Below, piece after piece: positions 56,975 through 64,000 of a DNA stretch of 64,000 nucleotides. The notes below the pieces were generated by a model. It was given only the letters and a program-made list of their open reading frames with translations. It did no database searches and was not told the origin of the DNA. A program made the translations under genes and the position numbers. The first letter of the stretch is position 1. Every line of letters begins with the position of its first letter. Source of the DNA: Alphaproteobacteria bacterium (lineage in GTDB: Bacteria; Pseudomonadota; Alphaproteobacteria; UBA2136; UBA6156); assembly GCA_027485835.1 (NCBI GenBank), contig JAIXQG010000001.1, positions 195,902 to 259,901 on the forward strand, given 5' to 3'.

Positions 56975-57050
56975 TGGTGCCCATGGTCAGACTCGAACTG
57001 ACACTGGAAGGATTTTAAGTCCTCTATCTCTGCCATTGGATTACATGGGC
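56975..57050 (-). tRNA. tRNA-Leu(TAA)-type, unusual class I structure
   Basis: A 76-base cloverleaf on the minus strand: acceptor GCCCATG/CATGGGC, D stem ATCC/AGAT with one mismatch, anticodon stem GAGGA/TCCTT, loop CTTAAAA (anticodon TAA), a five-base variable loop, T stem GTCAG/CTGAC, discriminator A and encoded CCA. Leucine tRNAs normally have a long variable arm; this one does not. It may be an unusual, phage-like or degenerate tRNA. Confidence 0.7.
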
Positions 57051-57251
57051 ACCGGCGGTTTTATTACTGGATTTTTGCGCGGTTGGCTAGTGTTTGAAGC
57101 GATGCGAATCGCTGCTGAGACCCAAGCTTTCACTTTTTAAAGAGGAACAATACGGCAACCCCACCCGTTGGTTTGGTGCGCGGGGTGGCGGGGTGAGGCC
57201 ACCCTGCCGCTCACGAGAAAAAACCAAGACCAATAACAGGGGGATACGGCC

Positions 57252-57836
57252 ATGAGTATGACCGATACGATTAAAGAGATGTTCAGCAGCACACCGGAAG
57301 TAGGCAGCTTACAGGACCTTTTTCTGGAGCAACTGAAAGACGTTTATGACGCCGAACACCGCTTGCTGGATGCGTTGACGGAAATGGCCGAGGAGTCGAC
57401 CAACACCAAGCTGCAACGTGGCTTTGAAAAGCACCGTACGCAGACCGAGACGCATGTGACCCGCTTGGAAAGCATCTTTGAGATGATGGGTGTGGAGCCG
57501 GAGCGCAAGACCTGCAACGCCATTAAGGGCCTGATTGCCGAAGCTGACGAAGTGATTGAGGAAGCCGAAGGCAATGTGCGCGACGCCGGCCTGATTGCCA
57601 GCGCCCAAGCCGTGGAGCATTACGAGATAGCACGTTACGGTACCTTGAAGCAATGGGCGGAAACCCTTGGCATGCGTGAAGCTGTGAAGCTGCTGGATGC
57701 GACCTTGAAGGAAGAGCTGGCGACCGATACCAGCCTGACCGAGTTGGCTGAGAGCACCGTGAACCCTTCGGCTTTTGCGGCCGACCTGCTGGGTAAGGGG
57801 AATACCACGACAGCTCGCTCTACCAGCCGTAGCTAG
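57252..57836 (+). CDS. DUF892/YciE-YciF ferritin-like protein
   Basis: 194 residues. A four-helix ferritin-like fold with the YciF pattern: LQDLFLEQLKDVYDAEHRLL (about 20-39), the metal-site Glu/His residues in E...EH and EKHRTQTETHVTRLE (about 60-74), VEHYEIARYGTLKQWAE (about 122-138). YciE/YciF are stress-related and may bind iron. The tail is Ser/Thr/Arg-rich. Closed by a terminator. Confidence 0.85.
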   Translation: MSMTDTIKEMFSSTPEVGSLQDLFLEQLKDVYDAEHRLLDALTEMAEESTNTKLQRGFEKHRTQTETHVTRLESIFEMMGVEPERKTCNAIKGLIAEADEVIEEAEGNVRDAGLIASAQAVEHYEIARYGTLKQWAETLGMREAVKLLDATLKEELATDTSLTELAESTVNPSAFAADLLGKGNTTTARSTSRS

Positions 57837-57851
57837 GAGTGGAGTATGAAG

Positions 57852-57876
57852 AAGCGCCCTGTGGGGCGCTTTTTTG
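57852..57876. terminator. Terminator after DUF892 gene
   Basis: AAGCGCCC/GGGGCGCTT stem followed by TTTTT; also lies at the 3' end of the convergent rhodanese gene. Confidence 0.75.
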
Positions 57877-57877
57877 A

Positions 57878-58180
57878 TTAGAGGTTACGGATGGCGAGCA
57901 TGCCGCCTTCGACGTTCACGGCCTCGTAGCCCTCGGTGATGAGGTATGCCGTGGCGTGGGCGCTGCGCACACCGCTACGGCAGATGACCGCGACTGGTTG
58001 GCCGGTAGGGATTTCTGATACCCGAAGCTGGAGTTCTCCGAGCGGGATATGCAGGATGTCGGGCAGGCTGTCGGCCGCGATTTCCATGTCTTCCCGTACA
58101 TCCAGCAGTAGGGGCGCGTGCTCGGACTCCAGAGCTTCGGCCAGTTGGGCGGCGGTGATAGTGGGAACCTGCGGCAGCAT
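57878..58180 (-). CDS. Rhodanese-like sulfurtransferase
   Basis: 100 residues, a single rhodanese domain: LLLDVRE (about 24-30), IPLGEL (45-50) and the active-site loop VICRSGVRS with Cys67, which matches the GlpE/thiosulfate type. It moves sulfane sulfur between carriers in the cytoplasm. It lies nine bases downstream of the Pcm-like gene, so probably cotranscribed. Confidence 0.85.
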   Translation of the reverse strand: MLPQVPTITAAQLAEALESEHAPLLLDVREDMEIAADSLPDILHIPLGELQLRVSEIPTGQPVAVICRSGVRSAHATAYLITEGYEAVNVEGGMLAIRNL

Positions 58181-58188
58181 ATTACAGC

Positions 58189-58851
58189 TTAGAATACGAA
58201 TTTGTCGGAAACTGCAAAGGCGGGGTGAACGGTGCCTTTGGTTTCGAACAGTACCTCGGCCACCAGACTGTTGCCGTGTTTGGTGAAGAGGGTCGCTTCC
58301 GGTAGACCGTCGGTACCGATACGAACGCCCGCCAAGCGCCCGCCTTCCGCCAGTTGGGCGATGAGGGTGGCGTTCAGTTCTGCGAACGGGGCGTCGATCA
58401 GAATGATATTATAGGGCGCGCCTGCGGCAAAGCCGTGGGTGGGGGTATCGATTTCCAGCTTGATGTTGGTGAGGTTTTCCATCGCGAAGTTGGCCTCGGC
58501 CTGTTTGGCGAGGGTGGCGTCGTCCTCTACCGCCACAACGCTGGCGCACAAGGGAGCGATGATGGCGGTGGTGTAGCCGGTGCCGCAGGCGACGACGAGG
58601 GCTTTGTCGGACGGTTGGATATTCAGCTCTTGCACCAAGCGGGCGGCGACGAGCGGGCTGTAGCTTTCGCGCCCTGTGGCTATGCTGGCCGGTTGGTCGA
58701 GGTAGGCTACGGCGCGGTTGGGGACGTAACTTTCGCGCGGGACGGCTGCAAAGCGGGCCAGTACCGGACGTTGGTTGACCTTGTTGGGGCGCAGTTGGCC
58801 CTCCACCATGTTGGTGCGCTGGGTTTGGAAGGATTCGGAGGTCATGCTCAT
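58189..58851 (-). CDS. Protein-L-isoaspartate O-methyltransferase-like protein
   Basis: 220 residues from ATG 58851 (ATG 58845 is also possible). The Pcm fold is seen: RTNMVEGQLRPNKV at the front, VPRESYVP, IATGRESYSP, then the AdoMet motif ALVVACGTGYTTAIIAPL (about 79-96) and IILIDAPF. In true Pcm the motif is VLEIGTGSGY; here it is VVACGTGY. It belongs to the alphaproteobacterial Pcm-like group found beside tolC; no tolC is seen here. Repair activity is not assured. Confidence 0.75.
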   Translation of the reverse strand: MSMTSESFQTQRTNMVEGQLRPNKVNQRPVLARFAAVPRESYVPNRAVAYLDQPASIATGRESYSPLVAARLVQELNIQPSDKALVVACGTGYTTAIIAPLCASVVAVEDDATLAKQAEANFAMENLTNIKLEIDTPTHGFAAGAPYNIILIDAPFAELNATLIAQLAEGGRLAGVRIGTDGLPEATLFTKHGNSLVAEVLFETKGTVHPAFAVSDKFVF

Positions 58852-58929
58852 GGGGTGCAGACTAGCCCTTTTGCCGGTTTTCGCCAAGTGGTTGAGGCCA
58901 TGAAAAGGGGGCCTAAGCTCCCCTGCCCG

Positions 58930-60996
58930 CTACGGTAGCTTCAACCAGCGTGGCAAAGGTGCCTGCTGGGCTTGCAACATGGTGGCGAACATCGGCCAGA
59001 CGGCGGGGTTCTTTTTGATAATAACCTCGGTTTGCTTTTTTTGCGCCTGCCAGACGGCTGCGGCGTTAATGCCGAACAGTGCGGCGTCATCGGCAGAGGC
59101 GTGCGGCATGAGCGAGAACATGAACGGGACGCGGTTGACGGCCAGTCGGGGCTCGTACGGGCCGGTGAGCAACGAGTTGGCGAGCGAGACGCTAGCTTGT
59201 TTGGTGTCTCCTAAAAACGCTTGGATACGGGCCAAGCGGTACCACGCCCATGGGTTGGCGGGTGATTGGCGCAAGGCTTCGGTATAATTCAGCTCGGCCA
59301 TATTCAGGTAGACCAAGGCGACGCCGCGCTGCTGGCCGGTGAGGCCGTAGGCGGTGGCGAGGCTTAAGTAGCTTTGTGCCAAGCCCTCGCGGCAGGCGGT
59401 GTGGCCCGGGCGGATGGCGAGGCACTCTTGCAAGTGGCGCTGGACGGGGAAGATTTCGGTCGGGCGCAAGGCTATGCCGGATTGCATGGTGCGGATGGCG
59501 CCTTCAGCCTTGAATGCGTGATATTCGGCCACCGAAAGCCATGCCGAAACGCACAGTAGCGCAACAGCGCTAACCCGTACGGCAAGGCTGCTGACGCGTT
59601 GCCAGCGAGCGGTGGGTTGCGGGCTTTCCGATTTCTCCGGGAAGGATTGGGCGACGCCCAGCATGACGAAGCTGAGTGTTACCAAGGCGACGGCGGGCAC
59701 CGACAGGCTGAAGTCGGCCAAGGCGTGACCACCTGCGACTACCACAGTGGCCAAGCCCAGTGTGGGCCAGATAACGGCGCGGCGGCGGGTGATGGCGCCG
59801 TGCAGCAGGGTGGCTAGCAAGGCAAAGGTGGCAGAGGTAAGCAGGATGATGCCGGGTAGGCCGAGTTCGGTCGCGAGCTCGAGGTACGTGTTGTGTGCGT
59901 ATTCGATCAGGGCGGGTAGACGGCGGAGCATGGTATCGTCTCTCATGGTGGAGAACGCCTGCTGGAAGCTGCCGAAGCCGGTACCTGTGATCCAGTTTTC
60001 GGTAATAAGCCGGTGCGTGAGGTTGTAGATCATGTCGCGGAGTTCGCCGTCCGACTGGAGGCGGGTCATGCGTACGCCTACCGATTGGCCGACAGCCGCC
60101 AGAACAATCAGGAATAAAAGCGACAGTGCCCCGAGAATAAGTGCCAGTGGCCAGCGTGCGGCACGGCGCGTGCCTGCCAAGCTGCCCAGCAGCACTAGTA
60201 CCCCAACGGCGCCAGCCGCCAAGCCAGCGCGGGAGCCGGTGAGAACCAGTGCCATAAAGCAGATGCCTGCCACCAGCAACCATGGCCAGCCCGGAACCAG
60301 CACGAGCAGCCAAAAGGCTTTAAAGCGTTGGGTTAGGGTCAGGCGGGAGCTGATTTCCCCCACCCGCAGCATGACGAGGGCCAAACTGGTAATAACGCCA
60401 AGCGCTGCCAATGTGGCAAAGGAGTTTTTGTTGATGAACGTACCGGTGAGGTAGCCTTGGTAGGCTGTTTTGGGCAGCCAGAGAACCGATTCTGCCCCCG
60501 ATGACGTAGTATAAAGACCGTAGGTGCATGCCAAAGCTATGGAGATGACGCTTATTATAAGGACTTTTGTCGGTATAATCCGACCAGCCTGATAGGTGGA
60601 CCACGCAAATGCCAGATAGCCAAAGCCTAGTATAATGTGGTGTAGGGTTTTCCATGGCGTGAGGCTGATGGTGCCGGTGCCGTTCTCTACCAAATGCCAA
60701 TAGCCGTTTTCCATGCCTATGGGCATAAGTTGGAGAATTGCCCATATAAGGCAGAGTGCAACCGGCGCAAAGAGTGTGCCAATTACCAGAAAAGGTGCGG
60801 GCCGGGTGGGGTTTAGAGTGAAAATAAGGAGCAATGCACAAAAAAATGGCAACAGCGCCTGAGCCAACGGAAAGGCTCCTCCGAAGAAAAGAACGGCCGA
60901 TGCCAACGTTAAAGCGTAGAGTGACAGCCAGATGTGCGGTTTAAGGTGCGCAAAACGGGTCGGAACGGAGGTGAGAGAGCGGGAGGAGTTGTCCAT
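58930..60996 (-). CDS. O-antigen ligase/polymerase-like membrane protein with helical C-terminal domain
   Basis: 688 residues. Ten to twelve spans in the first 470 residues with the Wzy_C/WaaL core: TGSRAGLAAGAVGVLV (about 251-266), a periplasmic loop with GTGFGSFQQAF and EYAHNTYLELATELG (about 365-379). Residues 500-688 are TPR-like helices (RHLQECLAIRPGHTACREGL, YTEALRQSPANPWAWYRLAR). It would polymerise or ligate surface polysaccharide repeat units. It is divergent from the export operon at 61116. Confidence 0.8.
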   Translation of the reverse strand: MDNSSRSLTSVPTRFAHLKPHIWLSLYALTLASAVLFFGGAFPLAQALLPFFCALLLIFTLNPTRPAPFLVIGTLFAPVALCLIWAILQLMPIGMENGYWHLVENGTGTISLTPWKTLHHIILGFGYLAFAWSTYQAGRIIPTKVLIISVISIALACTYGLYTTSSGAESVLWLPKTAYQGYLTGTFINKNSFATLAALGVITSLALVMLRVGEISSRLTLTQRFKAFWLLVLVPGWPWLLVAGICFMALVLTGSRAGLAAGAVGVLVLLGSLAGTRRAARWPLALILGALSLLFLIVLAAVGQSVGVRMTRLQSDGELRDMIYNLTHRLITENWITGTGFGSFQQAFSTMRDDTMLRRLPALIEYAHNTYLELATELGLPGIILLTSATFALLATLLHGAITRRRAVIWPTLGLATVVVAGGHALADFSLSVPAVALVTLSFVMLGVAQSFPEKSESPQPTARWQRVSSLAVRVSAVALLCVSAWLSVAEYHAFKAEGAIRTMQSGIALRPTEIFPVQRHLQECLAIRPGHTACREGLAQSYLSLATAYGLTGQQRGVALVYLNMAELNYTEALRQSPANPWAWYRLARIQAFLGDTKQASVSLANSLLTGPYEPRLAVNRVPFMFSLMPHASADDAALFGINAAAVWQAQKKQTEVIIKKNPAVWPMFATMLQAQQAPLPRWLKLP

Positions 60997-61115
60997 AACT
61001 TTCTTTGTTACAGAAAGGTTTGATCTTTACAACCCTACCCTGATTATTTTATACACTTCTCGACGACTAATAGTCGGAAGACTTAACACACCTAACAGGT
61101 TGAAAGAACATACTC

Positions 61116-61526
61116 ATGAAGTCCATCCTCACTCTGGCGACTGTGGCAGCCGTTTTGGCTGTTGGCGCTGCCAACGCACAGACCGCTACCAAGGATAGCA
61201 TTTGCGAAGCCAACTACGCGGCTAACGCAAATATTATTGCCAAGGCCCAAGCCGCCGCAACCCCCGCTGAACGCAAGAAGATCTTGCAAGACGCCATCAC
61301 CGCCAACCCGGCCAACGCCGTGTGCATCGCTGATCTGGCCCTGCAAATGTCTCTGAACGTTGAACCGGCTGCTGGCCCGGAAACCTTTGGCGGTGAAACC
61401 CCGACCACGACCGACGGTACCCCTACCCCGGCTGAAAACCCGAACCAGTTGAACGAGAACAACACCTCTGGCGCTGCCAGCCCGGTTGTTCCTGTTACTA
61501 CTCCGGTTTCCGAGCTTGCTCGCTAA
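61116..61526 (+). CDS. Small secreted protein of exopolysaccharide operon
   Basis: 136 residues. Signal peptide (ILTLATVAAVLAVGAANA), a 60-residue helical domain with two Cys (about 30 and 71), then EPAAGPE, a Thr/Pro-rich stretch and ENPNQLNE. The gene at 42609 encodes a paralogue with these motifs and a longer repeat tail, also placed just before a beta-barrel gene. A periplasmic helper for the barrel is likely. Highly expressed-looking codon use. Confidence 0.65.
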   Translation: MKSILTLATVAAVLAVGAANAQTATKDSICEANYAANANIIAKAQAAATPAERKKILQDAITANPANAVCIADLALQMSLNVEPAAGPETFGGETPTTTDGTPTPAENPNQLNENNTSGAASPVVPVTTPVSELAR

Positions 61527-61560
61527 TTCCTACTATATATAATAGAGAAGGTTAAACCCC

Positions 61561-62823
61561 ATGAATAAGTTCCTGTTCAGTGTTTCTGCACTGACCCTTG
61601 CCTCTGTTGCCGGCGCCCATGCCGACACCGGCGGCCGTTTTGGCGCTGATACCGTACGTACCGAAGTTGTGCCTGCCAGCGAGCGCCTTGCCGCTGACCA
61701 CGCCCCGATGGGTGTCCGTGCCGGTAGCTTCCTGGTTATCCCCAAGGTAGAACTCGTTGAAACCTACAACGACAACATCTACGCTACCGAGACCAATGAA
61801 GAGAGCGACTTCATTACCTCCGTTAAGCCGGAAGTATCCGTACGCAGCAACTGGAGCCGTCACGCTCTGAACGCCAAGGCCGGTGCCGAAGTTCGTAAAT
61901 TCGCCAGCAATAGCGACGAAGACGAAAACAACTTCAACGTAGCCGCTGACGGCCGTATCGACGTACTGCGCGACACCAGCATCGGTGGTGGCGTTTCTTA
62001 CGCTCGTGAACACGAAGACCGCGGTAACCCGAACACCATCGGTAGCCCGTCTGAGCCAGTTGAGTACACCACCAAGATTGCCCGTGTTGGCGCTTACCGT
62101 GGTCTGGGCCGTGCCAACGCACGCTTTGACAGCGAAGTTAAGCAACTGGAATACGACAATGGCGAAACCAGCACCGGTACCGCCATTAACAACAGCGTGC
62201 GCGACCGTACCGAGTACACCCAAACTCTGCGTCTGGGCTACCAAATCGACAGCCGCTTTGAAGCCTTTGTACGTGGCGCCGTTGACAGCCGCGTTTATGA
62301 CAACAAGAACGTAGCTCGTGGCAGCCATGGTCAGACTTACGTTGCCGGTACCACCTTCGACATCAGCGGCAAGACCCGCGGTGAAGTTTATGGCGGTATG
62401 ACCAGCCGTAACTACACCGGCGCCAACCGTACCGATATGGATGAACCGGTATGGGGCGGTAAGGTTACCTGGAACGCGACCGACCTGACCAGCGTTATCG
62501 CCAGTGTTGACCGTACCATTGAAGAAACCACTGTTACTGGCGCTTCCGGCTTCCTGAACACCGACTACCGTGTTGGTGTTGAGCACGCCCTGACCCGCGA
62601 CATCCTGCTGAAGGGTAACGTTGGCTACCTGCAAGCCGAGTACGAAGGTACCACGGTTAGCCGCGACGACGACACCTACACCGCCGGTTTGGGTCTGGAC
62701 TACTACCTCGGCCGTTGCTTCAAGGCAGGTGTTGGTTACCAGTACACCAACCGCGAAAGCAACGTGGCCGGTGGCGACTACGGTCGTAACGCCGTCATGC
62801 TGCGTCTGAGCGCAACTTACTAA
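61561..62823 (+). CDS. Outer-membrane beta-barrel protein (BBP2-like) of exopolysaccharide operon
   Basis: 420 residues. Signal peptide (FLFSVSALTLASVAGAHA), then amphipathic strands with YNDNIYATETNEESDFI near 70, repeating R-x-D/Y-rich turns, and a final MLRLSATY with an aromatic last residue, as outer-membrane barrels have. Putative beta-barrel porin 2 proteins accompany GumB/Wza genes, where they may form the outer pore for polysaccharide. It is paralogous to 41219-42484. Confidence 0.8.
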   Translation: MNKFLFSVSALTLASVAGAHADTGGRFGADTVRTEVVPASERLAADHAPMGVRAGSFLVIPKVELVETYNDNIYATETNEESDFITSVKPEVSVRSNWSRHALNAKAGAEVRKFASNSDEDENNFNVAADGRIDVLRDTSIGGGVSYAREHEDRGNPNTIGSPSEPVEYTTKIARVGAYRGLGRANARFDSEVKQLEYDNGETSTGTAINNSVRDRTEYTQTLRLGYQIDSRFEAFVRGAVDSRVYDNKNVARGSHGQTYVAGTTFDISGKTRGEVYGGMTSRNYTGANRTDMDEPVWGGKVTWNATDLTSVIASVDRTIEETTVTGASGFLNTDYRVGVEHALTRDILLKGNVGYLQAEYEGTTVSRDDDTYTAGLGLDYYLGRCFKAGVGYQYTNRESNVAGGDYGRNAVMLRLSATY

Positions 62824-62858
62824 CACGTCACCTGTATAAGCTATAAAGGACCCCAACT

Positions 62859-63551
62859 ATGCGTATGAAACTACTAACGAATCTGCGTAAATTTGGGGCC
62901 CTGCTTATGCTGGGCCTCGTGTTTGGTGTTGCTCAAGGTGCGTTTGCTCAAGGCCGTGATTTTTCAGACGGTTTGACGGATGCTGCCAAGGAAGCGCGTG
63001 CTTATAACCAAAGCACCAGCGAATGGGCGGACCGTCAGGCTAACACCGAAGCTGAAGCTGCCCGAGCCCTTGCCGCTGGCAAGCGCTCGGTTGTGGCTCC
63101 CGGCCAAGTTGGCCCCGGCGACAAGATCAAGCTGACGGTATTTGGCGAAGAAGACCTCTCCGGAGAGTTTGAAATCGATAACACCGGTAGTCTTGCGATT
63201 CCGCTGGTGGGCGAGATAAACGTCCGTGGGCTTACCCCGCGTGAAGTTGAGCGTAAAGTGGCCCATGTGCTGGACAGCGGTTACCTTAAGAACCCCCGTG
63301 TGAACATTGAAGTGCTGAACTTCCGTCCGTTCTTCATTCTGGGTGAGGTTAACAAGCCGGGTAGCTACCCGTATGCCAACGAGATGACTGTTATCAACGC
63401 GGTTGCCTTGGGCGGCGGTTACACCACCCGTGCCAAGACCGGCCAGATCATTGTCCGCCGTGCTGCCACCCCCGATAAGGAAGAGTGGATTGGCGAAGAT
63501 GCCTTGGTTTACCCGGGTGATGTACTCCGTGTGGATGAGCGCTTCTTCTAG
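62859..63551 (+). CDS. Polysaccharide export protein (Wza/GumB family)
   Basis: 230 residues. Signal peptide (LLMLGLVFGVAQGAFA), a coiled linker, then the Poly_export domain with VGPGDKIKLTVFGEEDLSGE (about 85-104), a SLAIPLVGEINVRGLTPREV segment, and a SLBB domain with FFILGEVNKPGSYPY (about 148-162). It forms the periplasmic/outer-membrane export channel. It lacks a lipobox Cys, like GumB-type relatives. Closed by a terminator. Confidence 0.9.
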   Translation: MRMKLLTNLRKFGALLMLGLVFGVAQGAFAQGRDFSDGLTDAAKEARAYNQSTSEWADRQANTEAEAARALAAGKRSVVAPGQVGPGDKIKLTVFGEEDLSGEFEIDNTGSLAIPLVGEINVRGLTPREVERKVAHVLDSGYLKNPRVNIEVLNFRPFFILGEVNKPGSYPYANEMTVINAVALGGGYTTRAKTGQIIVRRAATPDKEEWIGEDALVYPGDVLRVDERFF

Positions 63552-63572
63552 TGTTTTACCTCTAAGTGATTG

Positions 63573-63597
63573 AAAAGCCGCGAAAGCGGCTTTTTTG
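63573..63597 (+). terminator. Terminator after export gene
   Basis: AAGCCGC/GCGGCTT stem, four-base loop, followed by TTTTT. The GumC-like gene after it therefore needs its own promoter or readthrough. Confidence 0.8.
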
Positions 63598-63716
63598 TGC
63601 TGTCACCACCAGATTGTGTACTTTTTTTGTGAAAATTGCGCTTTTCCGCCGTTTGCCCCTTGACCCTTTGGCCCCCCTATCCTATTGAATTTTCCATAAC
63701 GTAAGGACCCTTGATA

Positions 63717-64000
63717 ATGAATACGGCCCAACGCACTGTGTGGAGTGATTTTGTTTACGCCACGCGCAGTCAGTTCTCTACCCACATGCAAGGCGTGGAC
63801 TGGAGCATGAATAGCACCCTATCGATGATTCATCGCCGCTGGATGGTACTGGTTGCCAGTATCGTTCTGGCCATGGGTTTGGCTATCGCGCTTTTGTTTG
63901 TCATCCAGCCCCAGTACACCGCTCAGGCGCTGATGCAGATCAACACCCGTTCCGAGCAGGTGACCAAGGTTGAGGATGTAGTGAGCAGCCTCGCCTCCAC
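63717..64000 (+). CDS. Exopolysaccharide co-polymerase (Wzc/GumC/Wzz-like), cut by window end
   Basis: The first 94 residues are present, from ATG 63717 with AAGGA upstream. After a polar start, MIHRRWMVLVASIVLAMGLA begins the first membrane span (about 42-66), followed by IQPQYTAQALMQI and RSEQVTKVEDVVSSLAS. This is the opening of Wzz/GumC-type chain-length proteins; a C-terminal tyrosine kinase domain could follow outside the window. Confidence 0.8.
   Translation, partial: MNTAQRTVWSDFVYATRSQFSTHMQGVDWSMNSTLSMIHRRWMVLVASIVLAMGLAIALLFVIQPQYTAQALMQINTRSEQVTKVEDVVSSLAS

Noticed and set aside
56976..57053. Alternative tRNA register starting at GGTGCCC.
   Set aside because: It gives no encoded CCA and an unusual D arm; shifting by three bases gives a regular 7/4/5/5 cloverleaf with CCA.
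57051..57251. Gap between tRNA-Leu and the DUF892 gene.
   Set aside because: Only a GC-rich imperfect inverted repeat near 57160-57205 is seen; no gene or known RNA.

Overview
The window reads as a stretch of alphaproteobacterial chromosome. The clues are gltX divergent from comEC, an efp / inositol-monophosphatase-like pair, a rlpA-dacC-Nudix-tmk-holB-tatD run, DUF736, and exopolysaccharide genes of the GumB/GumC/beta-barrel type. The genus cannot be named from sequence alone. The host + strand looks G-rich over most of the window, and codon choice follows that.

Layout. 0-4.4 kb: three tandem DMT-type transporters, two paralogous small membrane proteins and an XRE-type regulator on the minus strand, then a divergent Nudix-like gene. 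4.4-4.75 kb: two tandem, covarying hairpin RNAs (or palindromic repeats) and tRNA-Arg. 4.8-8.6 kb: prepilin peptidase, short CCA-transferase-like gene, a small-membrane-protein/antisense-RNA module, a SleB-type wall hydrolase and an unknown gene. 8.6-18.3 kb: gltX, comEC, then nucleotide-sugar/surface-polysaccharide genes (wecC, bi-domain oxidoreductase, AsnB-type amidotransferase) and an entericidin-like lipoprotein. 18.3-20.6 kb: two Sel1-like proteins and pheA.

20.6-30.75 kb holds the most unusual object: a compact prophage of about 10.1 kb inserted exactly at a dif-like XerCD site. It has no integrase gene. It encodes a Rep_trans-type rolling-circle initiator, an FtsK/HerA/Zot-like ATPase, a candidate double-jelly-roll major capsid protein, a set of small single-span membrane proteins, a fibre-like protein with its companion, a lytic transglycosylase, a 37-residue arginine/lysine-rich protein like microvirus J, and a DUF736 protein. 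This fits a tailless, membrane-containing phage of the PM2/FLiP sort that uses host XerC/XerD as CTX-phi does. Its circularised att region reads as two inverted dif-like halves inside a longer inverted repeat, as in CTX-phi attP.

30.9-45.3 kb: CsbD, TerC/Alx, a catalytically dead-looking TatD paralogue, tatD, holB, a second copy of the small-membrane-protein/antisense module, two thymidylate-kinase genes, Nudix, and envelope genes (DD-carboxypeptidase, RlpA, MltB-like, beta-barrel porin with acidic/proline repeat partner, OpgH-like glucosyltransferase). 45.4-57 kb: tRNA-Ser x2, tRNA-Pro, M20 peptidase, chemoreceptor, AGCS symporter, an orphan protein, MFS transporter, efp, IMPase-like protein, J-domain protein and an atypical tRNA-Leu(UAA). 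57-64 kb: DUF892 protein, rhodanese, Pcm-like methyltransferase, O-antigen ligase, then an exopolysaccharide export operon (small secreted protein, beta-barrel, Wza/GumB, Wzc/GumC cut by the window end).

The two strongest candidates for undescribed biology are the dif-integrated tailless prophage and the pair of type-I-toxin-like modules at 6.26-6.80 kb and 35.31-35.85 kb. Each module has paired 20-bp palindromes, a structured leader, a 52-55 residue membrane peptide, and a convergent promoter and terminator that would make a roughly 280-nt antisense RNA over the whole gene.
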